This document shows positions 57,397 to 64,000 of a stretch of DNA of 64,000 nt, one piece after another. Numbering within the stretch: the stretch's first letter is position 1; each line of letters opens with the position of its first letter. Both the position numbers and the translations under genes were made by a program. The DNA comes from Erysipelotrichaceae bacterium OPF54. Lineage in GTDB: Bacteria > Bacillota_I > Bacilli_A > Erysipelotrichales > Erysipelotrichaceae. The stretch is from the NCBI GenBank assembly GCA_022834735.1, contig BQKD01000001.1, forward strand, positions 2,271,659 to 2,335,658, written 5' to 3'. The notes beneath the pieces were generated by a model. That model did not search any database. It saw nothing but the letters and a program-made list of their open reading frames with translations, and had not been told where the DNA came from.

Positions 57397-57841
57397 TTCT
57401 ATTCAGACAATTTCTTGTCGATACTTTCTTTGACTTTTTTCTTATCCCATAAGCTTTTCAGAATATCTTTCTATGGATGGTCTGCGAACATCATGTGCAT
57501 ACAATCCGTTCGCAGTTATATTGTTCTCCGCCATTATGTATTGAAACGTGGAGAAACCTGCCTGTTTTGCTTTGTCTTACTATCCTTACAACATCTTTAT
57601 TATTTTACCACAAAAAGAACAGATTTTTACTATATTTTTATATAAAATAAACAGACATTTTGTAAACTATACAAAAAACAGATTTGAACTCTCAAAGCCA
57701 TTTGAGTAAAGAATAGACATATAAAGCAATCAAGATTTTTAATTCGCTATGGATAAATCAGGCAAAGATCACCAATACATAATGGATATATTTTTTATTT
57801 ATGACATAAATAACGAATTTTATTAACATTCTGTAAATTGT
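57397..57841. other. AT-rich gap between two tnpB elements
   Basis: No supported gene. It should hold the left end of the element whose tnpB starts at 57384. The stretch 57590-57840 is very AT-rich and shows no further feature; the guide-side flank of the next element begins at 57841. Confidence 0.5.
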
Positions 57842-57990
57842 GACATCCTCCCCCACCTGAAGAGGTGGGGGCTTCCTTTCGCTTAAAAAGCGAACAGTCG
57901 GTTCTCGTTCGATGACGATATCTCGTCAAGCATAAGCGAGCTATCCCCGTGTGCCCCACGGTTCTTTTTATTAACAGGCTATGCCGATAC
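57842..57990 (-). ncRNA. Right end and probable omega RNA of the IS605-type element, copy 2
   Basis: On the minus strand this follows the tnpB stop and ends with CCCCCACCT-CTTC-AGGTGGGGG and GGATGTCA at 57842. A 16-nt block (57929-57914) forms TGACGA-GATA-TCGTCA. The copy at 14101-14267 has the same flanks but a different block of equal length that also pairs 6+4+6, which argues for a conserved RNA structure. Confidence 0.72.
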
Positions 57991-59108
57991 GATCCGCATG
58001 CCTTCCGCTCTTATATTGATCGCGGCATTGAGATCCCGGTCGTGATGACTTTTGCATCGAGGGCAGTCCCATTCCCGCATGCCGAGATCTTTTGTTTCGG
58101 GGTTTTTATACCCGCATACTGAGCAGGTCTGGCTCGAAGGAAACCATCTGTCGATCCGGATCAGCTGTTTTCCTTGATCTTCCAGTTTGTACTTCAGGAA
58201 AGTAGTGAACATGCCCCATCCGTTGTCATGGACCGATTTGCCAAAATGCAGCGACCTTGCCATGGCTTTCATATCCAGGTCTTCTATGCAGACGCAGTCA
58301 TATGCATTGACGATCTCTCTTGATCTCTTGTGCAGGAAGTCTTTTCTTTGATTGGCAACCTTTTCATACAGCCTTGCGACCTTGATCCGCTGTTTCTCCC
58401 AGTTTCTGGAGCCTTTCTGCATGTGCGACAGCTTGCGCTGTTCCCGTTTCAGCTTCTTCTCGGCTTGTCTGTGATACTTTGGATACTCTGCCTCGTTTCC
58501 TTCGCTGTCTTTGTACAGTCCGTGCATCGAGAAGTCGAGTCCGAGGAAAGTGTGTGGCTTTCTTTCCGGTACTTGATTTTCGTACTCGAACGAAATGCTT
58601 GCATGATACTTTCCGCTCGGGCTCTGACTTACTGTCACCGACTTGAGGACATAAGATTCAGGGATCTTTCTATGCTGCTTCACCTTGACCTGTCCGATCT
58701 TCGGCAGTTTCAAATAGCCGTCGGACAGGAGGATGTTCTGATTGACGCATACGGTCGAATAGCTGTTCTTTCTGTTTCTTTTGGATTGGAATCGTGGAAA
58801 TCCTTTTTTCGGCTGATTGAAGAAGTTCTTGAATGCCTGATCCAGATGGCGGAGCGACTGCTGAAGAGGACTGCTGAAGAGAAATGCTGTCGACTTCCTT
58901 CAGGAAGGCGTATTGGTCATTTTTCTTCATTTCGGTCAGTTCTTTGGCACAGAAAGTATAGCTCAAGGTCGTCTGGTCTTCTTTGTACTGGCTGATCTTC
59001 CGATCGAGCCAATGGTTGTAGACAAGCCGGACAGCCGAACGTCTTTGCAAGGAGGATCTTTTGTGCCGGAGTTGGATAGAGTCTGAATTTATAGGCTTTA
59101 TTTGGCAT
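57979..59108 (-). pseudogene. tnpB of the IS605-type element, frameshifted twice
   Basis: The gene starts at ATG 59108 (MPNKAYKFRLYPTPAQK). A frame break near 59035 (about two bases lost in GGCTGTCCGG) and a 13-bp tandem duplication at 58856-58881 split it into three frames. Undoing both gives one continuous TnpB of about 370 residues with FLGLDFSMHGLY (RuvC Asp), CIEDLDM (Glu), zinc ribbon CSVCGYKN/CPRCKSHH and DRDLNAAINI (Asp). It ends in TAG within the right-end RNA region. Confidence 0.9.
58856..58881 (-). repeat. 13-bp tandem duplication within tnpB
   Basis: GACTGCTGAAGAG occurs twice in direct tandem on the plus strand. Removing one copy restores SLQQSLRHLDQAFKNFF, the normal TnpB sequence. 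Confidence 0.9.
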
Positions 59109-59271
59109 ATCGTTTCCTCCTTGCTTTCCCTGATTTCATTATACTGCATTTTTATATCTTTATCCACAGAAACACTGAGTTTTGCAATTCATCTTTCACC
59201 TATAGTGGTGGGAATCTTCTTGCCTATAGTTGATAAAATTGAAATCAGATTCTAATAAAGTTAAGCGCTTT

Positions 59272-59310
59272 CTTTCAAAAAAAAAAAAAAAACGGCATAT
59301 CAAATGCCGC
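59272..59310 (-). terminator. Terminator after the small-protein region
   Basis: CGGCAT-ATCAA-ATGCCG followed on the minus strand by a run of about 14 T. Confidence 0.88.
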
Positions 59311-59321
59311 TTTCCTGTTGA

Positions 59322-59804
59322 TCAGCCCAAATGCATCATCAGCAGGAGCACAAAACAGAACATGAATCCTAAAATGATCCGTCCTTTCCAGCCGTTCTTA
59401 TTGATCCGGTCGAACTCATTCCGGCTCTTTCCTTCTTCATTGAGCTTTTTTCTCCTGTCATTTTTTATCTCCAGCTATTCCTGCTTTCTCAAGGCATTGA
59501 TCTTCTGTTCCATTTCTCTGGCCCGTTTTACGCATGAATGATAATCCAGCGACCCTTTTGTCAGCAGCTCGGTATTGATCTTCTCTTCCACGCAGCTGCC
59601 ATCCTTCATGCCAAAGGAAAGGATCACATTCACCTTTTCGTTTCCATGGGCAATACTGCCCGAAAAAAGATGAACGACCGCATCCTGCGCACTGTCCATT
59701 CCTTTGGCGCGCACGGTCGGCACCTTCACTTCCACCTTGGCGATCTGTGAATAAAGGACGACCTTCCCATCATCCAGCACGACATGATCTTTTAAAATTT
59801 TCAT
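59322..59804 (-). pseudogene. Protein with C-terminal membrane segment, interrupted by an amber codon
   Basis: The frame starts at ATG 59804 (GGGGGAGG upstream). The first part, 109 residues to TAG 59477-59475, is a small beta-rich domain (KILKDHVVLDDGKVVLYSQ) plus a helix (VKRAREMEQKINALRKQE). The same frame then continues 50 codons, LEIKNDRRKKLNEEGKSRN and then a membrane segment (IILGFMFCFVLLLMM), to TGA 59322. The helix runs smoothly across the stop, so the TAG may be a mutation in a tail-anchored protein; readthrough is an alternative. The short form alone could still be made. Confidence 0.6.
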
Positions 59805-59833
59805 AGGAATTCCTCCCCCTTCATGTTCATTTT

Positions 59834-59883
59834 TATTATACGAGTAAAAAAACGACATTCCAATCAAATATCGGGAATGTCGT
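59834..59883 (-). promoter_or_regulatory. rlmH terminator overlapping the next promoter
   Basis: ACGACATTCC and GGAATGTCGT form the rlmH terminator with T7 on the minus strand. The same bases supply TTGGAA, a 17-base spacer and TATAAT (59840-59835) for the gene at 59804. Confidence 0.7.
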
Positions 59884-59922
59884 CTGTTTTGGTACAAATT
59901 TCGTCCTGTTTAACAAGAAAAC

Positions 59923-60393
59923 CTATTTATGATAGCTGCGGTTGTTGTTGATCATATACGCCCGATACACCTGCTCAAGCACAAGGATGCGCGTCATCAG
60001 ATGAGTAAATGTCAGATCCGACAGTTTCCAGCGCACATTCGCCCGTCTCAGGACCTCATGCCCCGGGCCAAGACTGCCCGCGATCACGAACACGAGCGAC
60101 GAGGAACGCGTCAGCCACTCATCCATTTTTTTCGCAAACGATTCGCTGGACTCCATGGACCCATGCAGATCGAGCAGGATCACAAAATCATTGTCCCGGA
60201 TCTTCTCGAGCACCCTTTTGCCTTCTTTGTCCTTGATCAGTTCTGCCTCGGCCGGCCGGTCGGCATGATCGTTTGCCTCATCCCGCACCTCGATCACTTC
60301 CATTTTCGTAAATGCCCCCAGCCTCTTGATATATTCCTTTTCCAGCGACTGAAGCGCCTTATCCTTGTTTTTTCCGACCGCGATCAGCTTCAA
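59923..60393 (-). CDS. rlmH: 23S rRNA pseudouridine-1915 N3-methyltransferase
   Basis: 156 residues, SPOUT fold. [15 protein letters not shown] at the start, the SAM-knot region [17 protein letters not shown], and the C-terminal [18 protein letters not shown] are typical. Overlaps the glyA stop by four bases (ATGA). Confidence 0.97.
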   Translation of the reverse strand: MKLIAVGKNKDKALQSLEKEYIKRLGAFTKMEVIEVRDEANDHADRPAEAELIKDKEGKRVLEKIRDNDFVILLDLHGSMESSESFAKKMDEWLTRSSSLVFVIAGSLGPGHEVLRRANVRWKLSDLTFTHLMTRILVLEQVYRAYMINNNRSYHK

Positions 60394-61616
60394 ATCTGTG
60401 CCTCCGCCGGATAGTTTTTCGTCAATTCTCGTACTTCTTTTCTCACTTTGGCCGCATGTTCGCTTGTTCCGTTGGTCAGAACATCCACGATCCAGTCGCC
60501 CACCTGTTCAAATTCCTTCTCCTTGAATCCGCGCGACGTCATAGCAGCCGTGCCAAGACGGATACCGCTCGTTACAAACGGTTTCTGCGTTTCAAACGGG
60601 ATCGTATTTTTATTGCATGTGATGCCCGCCTCATCCAGAAGCTTTTCCGCATCCTTTCCGGTCATATTGAGAGAAGACATCGTATCGAGCAGGATCAGAT
60701 GGTTGTCGCTTCCTTCGGAAACGACCCGCCATCCTGCCTTTTTGAATTTTGCGACCAGGACCTGCACATTGCTGAGCACCTGTTCCATATATTTTCGGAA
60801 TTCCGGCTGGCCGGCTTCCCACAGGCACACGCCTTTTGCGGCAATGACATGTTCGAGCGGACCGCCCTGCATGCCCGGGAACACTCTGGAATCGAGCTTT
60901 TTGCAAAATTCCTTTTTGCAGAACACCATCCCCCCGCGAGGCCCGCGCAGCGTTTTGTGTGTCGTTGTCGTGACAAAATCCGCATACGGGATCGGAGACG
61001 GATGCAGCCCGGCCGCTACCAGACCGGCAATATGCGCCATATCGACCATCAGATAGCACCCCGCCTTATCGGCAATTTCGCGCAGACGCTTAAAATCGAT
61101 CACCCGCGGATACGCGCTCGCGCCGGCGACGATCAGTTTGGGATGATGGGCCAGCGCAAGCCGTTCGATCTCTTCATAATCGATGACTTCTCCTTCTCTC
61201 GTTACGCCGTAAGGAATAAATTCATAAGTGCGGCCCGAAAAATTGAGCGGGTGGCCATGTGTCAGATGCCCTCCTGCCGCCAGATCCATTCCGAGTACTT
61301 TGTCGCCCGGCTCCAGGATCGTATTGTATACGGCCATATTGGCCTGGGAACCGGAATGCGGCTGCACATTGACATACTCGGCACCAAAGAGCTTGAGCGC
61401 CCGATCGATAGTCAGCTGTTCCGCTTCATCCACATGCACACAGCCTCCATAGTATCGTTTGCCTGGATAGCCTTCCGCATATTTATTTGTTAAGACCGAA
61501 CCTTGCGCCTCGCGCACTTCGGCCGACACAAAATTTTCCGAAGCAATCAGTTCGACATTGAGCTTTTGTCTTTCTTCCTCTTTCTCAATGATTGAAAACA
61601 TTTCAAGATCTTTCAT
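60390..61616 (-). CDS. glyA: Serine hydroxymethyltransferase
   Basis: 408 residues from ATG 61616 (GGAGAG nine bases upstream). The pyridoxal-phosphate Lys is in [24 protein letters not shown] and QPHSGSQAN are conserved. It makes glycine and methylene-THF from serine and so links with folD and the serine dehydratase. Coupled to rlmH. Confidence 0.98.
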   Translation of the reverse strand: MKDLEMFSIIEKEEERQKLNVELIASENFVSAEVREAQGSVLTNKYAEGYPGKRYYGGCVHVDEAEQLTIDRALKLFGAEYVNVQPHSGSQANMAVYNTILEPGDKVLGMDLAAGGHLTHGHPLNFSGRTYEFIPYGVTREGEVIDYEEIERLALAHHPKLIVAGASAYPRVIDFKRLREIADKAGCYLMVDMAHIAGLVAAGLHPSPIPYADFVTTTTHKTLRGPRGGMVFCKKEFCKKLDSRVFPGMQGGPLEHVIAAKGVCLWEAGQPEFRKYMEQVLSNVQVLVAKFKKAGWRVVSEGSDNHLILLDTMSSLNMTGKDAEKLLDEAGITCNKNTIPFETQKPFVTSGIRLGTAAMTSRGFKEKEFEQVGDWIVDVLTNGTSEHAAKVRKEVRELTKNYPAEAQI

Positions 61617-61639
61617 TTTCTTTCTCTCCTTTTTCATTC

Positions 61640-61670
61640 GATTATACCATGCTTTGCTCATAATCCGAAC
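61640..61670 (-). promoter_or_regulatory. Promoter of glyA-rlmH
   Basis: TGGTATAAT on the minus strand near 61650-61642 is an extended -10 box; the -35 (TTCGGA) is poor. Confidence 0.6.
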
Positions 61671-61951
61671 AGATCATCCGGATCTTCATGCAGGATCCTC
61701 TCAAAGAGCAGTCTGGCGTTTTCAGCTTTTTAAGTATATTTTAAGATACGCCGCGTAACATCCATGACGGAAACGATAGGATGAATACAAACATTCCTGA
61801 AACAAAAATCTCCTTCAATGAACATGCAGCAATTCTAAAAATCCTTTCTAAACCTGTGTTTCAGGGGAAAAACGCGAACAAAACTAAAAGATTCGTTTCC
61901 GGACCGCTTCCTGAAATTCTTTCCCCACATACGGAAGCGGTTTTTTCTACG
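61671..61951. other. Gap upstream of glyA
   Basis: No gene is supported. An open frame on the plus strand here has no ribosome site and continues antisense into the next gene. Nothing further is recognised. Confidence 0.5.
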
Positions 61952-61986
61952 AAAAAAGAGACAGCACGATCGTTGTCTCAAAAAAT
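61952..61986 (-). terminator. Terminator of the amidohydrolase remnant
   Basis: GAGACA and TGTCTC with extended pairing (ACGATCGT in the loop), followed by T6 on the minus strand. Confidence 0.82.
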
Positions 61987-61994
61987 TTGCACAT

Positions 61995-62710
61995 TCAGTT
62001 TTTATTCTTTGCACAGCACTGAACAAACTTTTTCATCAATGCCAGCGCCTTGTCCTCATTTCGGCTCAGCAGCATTTCCGGATGCCACTGCACCCCGAAA
62101 ACCAGCTCTTTCTCATGTTCGATCGCCTCGATCACGCCATCATCCGCCTGCGCCGCACTACGCAACCCGTTCCCGAGATCTTTTATCGCCTGATGATGGA
62201 ACGAATTGACATCCATCCGTTCCGGATAAAGGTCCGAAAGCCAGCTATCCGCTTTGATCCGTACGCTATGAGAGTAGTCGGCACGCTCTCCTGTCTGAAC
62301 ATGCCGGAACGCTCCCTCCTTCTGGCTTTCCAGATCCTGATAGAGCGTGCCTCCATACGCCACATTCAGCAGCTGGTGCCCTTTGCAGATGCCAAGGACA
62401 GGCAGCCTGCGATCCTGAGCGATGTGCAGCGAATCAAGAAAGAAATCATCATTTTTCCGATTGATCCGTCCTAGTTTAGGATGCTCGTTCTCGCCGAACA
62501 GCAGCGGATCGATATCCCAGCCGCCGCTCAGGATCAGACCGTCGCATTTCAAAAGCAGCACTTTCAGATCCTCGCAAGGACCAGCGGGATCCCTCCCGCT
62601 TTGGTTACAGCCCGTATATAATCTTCATTCAGCCGGATATACTCCTGTCCGACAAACTGATCGGTCGTATCTTTCAATATTTGCGCAGCAATTCCTATGA
62701 CTGGTTTCAA
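61995..62710 (-). pseudogene. Class I glutamine-amidotransferase-like hydrolase (C26, PuuD-like), frameshifted
   Basis: A start at TTG 62710 (AAGGGG upstream) gives KPVIGIAAQILKDTTDQFVG and continues to GGIPLVL, then the frame breaks at about 62577 and resumes as EDLKVLLLKCDGLILSGGWDIDP. The rest holds the nucleophile Cys in GICKGHQLLN and the His/Glu in GVQWHPEML. C26 enzymes split gamma-glutamyl-GABA and related compounds. One or a few bases are missing at CCTTGCGAGG. The frame from 62561 alone lacks the first strand. Confidence 0.8.
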
Positions 62711-62752
62711 TTCAATTCCCCTTTCTGCTTTCTGGATCCATTATACATGGAA

Positions 62753-63397
62753 TCAGAGCAGAAAGGACATATCCTTTTCGATCGTCTTTCCGATCCGAGG
62801 ATCGGTCCTGTTGTCCGCAATGACCTGCACGACATCGATTCCCGCGTTCCATGCCGCCTGTACACCAGTCGAGGAATCTTCCAGGATAAGCGCTTTATTT
62901 TTCGGCGTATCCGTTAAAGCAAGCACTTTTTCATACACGTCCGGTGCCGGCTTGACATGTTCTACATCGTCCGCGGTGACGATAACATCAAACAGATCGA
63001 AAACGCCTGTTTTTTCAAGGATCGCCAGCGCTCTTTTTTTCCGGCAGCTTGTAGCCAGCGCGATCCGGCGTCCTTCCTCTTTCAGACCGGCAAGCACTTC
63101 CCGCACATAAGGAAGCAGATGAAGTTCCCCTTTCTCGAGCGCTTCATAAATATGATCTTCCCGGATCTGATACAGCGTCTCATACAGATTTTTGTCATGA
63201 AACGTCTCCAGGATATACTTCCGGCACGACATGGCGCTCTTGCCGTTCCATGACGCCACGATCCCGGGATCGACCGTTAATCCGCACGCCGCAAACGCTT
63301 TGTTCCAGCCGCTCAGATAAATATCCTCGCTGTTGACAAGCAGTCCGTCCATATCAAAAATAAAGGTTTCGTATCGATCTCTTATGTTTTCTTTCAC
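62753..63397 (-). CDS. HAD phosphatase, beta-phosphoglucomutase-like
   Basis: 214 residues from GTG 63397 (AAGGA eight bases upstream). Motif I FIFDMDGLLVNSE, cap domain (about 15-90), motif II ALATSCRKKRA, and motif III LILEDSSTGVQAA. Such enzymes act on sugar phosphates, either as mutase or phosphatase; which cannot be told here. It follows the eda-type gene by about 30 bases. Confidence 0.9.
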   Translation of the reverse strand: MKENIRDRYETFIFDMDGLLVNSEDIYLSGWNKAFAACGLTVDPGIVASWNGKSAMSCRKYILETFHDKNLYETLYQIREDHIYEALEKGELHLLPYVREVLAGLKEEGRRIALATSCRKKRALAILEKTGVFDLFDVIVTADDVEHVKPAPDVYEKVLALTDTPKNKALILEDSSTGVQAAWNAGIDVVQVIADNRTDPRIGKTIEKDMSFLL

Positions 63398-63426
63398 CTG
63401 GCCGTTCCTTTCTTTCCTGAAGGATA

Positions 63427-64000
63427 TCACACCCTCCGGCTTTGTACAATCCCGACCAGCTTTTTGGCTTCTTTCGTCACGGCATCAAAATCCCCGGTTT
63501 TTGCTCCTTTTGTCAGCGAACCGCCCAGCCCGACAGCCACCGCTCCCTGATCGAGCCAGTCATTCAGGTTATCGGCACTCACGCCTCCTGTCGGCATGAA
63601 CTGGGCCTGCGGCAGCGGACCGTGGAACGCCTTGATCGCCTTGGCACCATACAGCTCGCCAGGAAACAGTTTGATGATGTCCGCACCGTATCGGAGCGCT
63701 TCCGTGATCTCGCTGACCGTGACCGCTCCCGGGAAGCAAGGAACCTGATATAAGTTGCACAGCTTGGAAATTTCCTTGTCGAAATGCGGGCAGACGATAA
63801 AATCCGCTCCCGCCAGGATCGCAAGCCGGGCGCTTACAATATCGAGCACCGTCCCGGCGCCGACAGCCATGTCGGTCTTGTCCTTGTTGTCTTCCTTGAT
63901 CCTGCCAATTACCTGTTCTGCATGCGGGATGGTAAATGTGATTTCCATCAGATGAATGCCGCCTTTATAGATGGCGTCCACAAGCTGTCTCACTTCCTCA
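63427..64000 (-). CDS. eda: KDPG/KHG aldolase, 5' end beyond the window
   Basis: The visible 189 residues (to 63993 and beyond) cover most of the TIM barrel: IHLMEITFTIPHAEQV, VGAGTVLDIVSARLAI, FIVCPHFDKEISKLC, PGAVTVSEI, IIKLFPGELYGAKAIKA with the Schiff-base Lys region, and MPTGGVSADNLNDWLDQGA. It cleaves 2-keto-3-deoxy-6-phosphogluconate or a related acid. About 20 residues at the N-terminus lie outside the window. Confidence 0.92.
   Translation of the reverse strand, partial: EEVRQLVDAIYKGGIHLMEITFTIPHAEQVIGRIKEDNKDKTDMAVGAGTVLDIVSARLAILAGADFIVCPHFDKEISKLCNLYQVPCFPGAVTVSEITEALRYGADIIKLFPGELYGAKAIKAFHGPLPQAQFMPTGGVSADNLNDWLDQGAVAVGLGGSLTKGAKTGDFDAVTKEAKKLVGIVQSRRV

Noticed and set aside
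57415..57645. 76-codon plus-strand frame upstream of a tnpB
   Set aside because: No ribosome site, AT-driven composition, no family likeness.
61781..62209. 142-codon plus-strand frame
   Set aside because: It overlaps a terminator and runs antisense into the amidohydrolase remnant; no ribosome site.

Overview
The window looks like a chromosome segment of a low-to-mid GC member of the Bacillota, most likely of the Erysipelotrichia type. The evidence is the content of housekeeping proteins (YchF next to DUF951, AsnA, single-chain L-serine dehydratase, a TetM-like GTPase carrying a YacP/NYN domain) and an RpoB that carries Asn where most bacteria have His in the rifampicin region. The taxon is an inference; no rRNA or tRNA gene is visible. 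Genes are mostly on the minus strand, with short intergenic gaps, GGAGG-type ribosome binding sites and many Rho-independent terminators.

Layout. 1-6.7 kb is a nest of mobile DNA. A TnpB-type gene is split by a complete 3,321-bp four-gene transposon of the Mu/Tn7/Tn5053 kind, and an IS4-family element follows, inserted in a terminator hairpin. 6.7-10.8 kb holds glgP, an XRE regulator and asnA. 10.8-14.7 kb is decayed: an ABC exporter pseudogene, a truncated tnpB interrupted near its last codons by an IS110-family element, its right end (probable omega RNA), and a truncated TPR gene. 14.8-24 kb carries an orphan response regulator, a small gene pair, a phosphohexomutase, the second IS4 copy (again in a terminator hairpin), small membrane proteins, and several broken genes (flavoprotein, RpiR regulator). 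24-32 kb is rpoBC with its own promoter. 32-35 kb is the most unusual gene of the window: a TetM/EF-G-like ribosomal GTPase fused to a Rae1/YacP-type NYN nuclease. 36-41.6 kb is a complete branched-chain amino acid ABC operon (livJHMGF) with a CBS-ACT sensor gene at its end, followed by L-serine dehydratase. 43-53.5 kb holds cell-wall and housekeeping genes (lysozyme-like, C69 peptidase, M50 protease, ychF, DUF951, folD, dtd, ispF, an NlpC/P60 protein with Pro/Val repeats, tpiA, pgk). 53.6-59.2 kb is a second mobile nest: an IS607-type element within another tnpB, then a frameshifted third-type tnpB with a well preserved right end. 59.3-64 kb holds rlmH, glyA, a broken glutamine-amidotransferase-type hydrolase, a HAD phosphatase and the start of an eda-type aldolase operon.

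The dominant themes are layered transposition and gene decay. I see five tnpB-type genes or remnants in 64 kb, all but one visibly broken, and the breaks can be reconstructed to the base in several cases. Two directly readable results stand out. The four-gene transposon has exact ends (TGTAG(A/C)GCGTC) and a 5-bp duplication, and removing it restores a 474-residue open frame. The two copies of an IS605-type right end differ in a 16-nt block that keeps a 6-bp stem and 4-nt loop, which supports a structured RNA.
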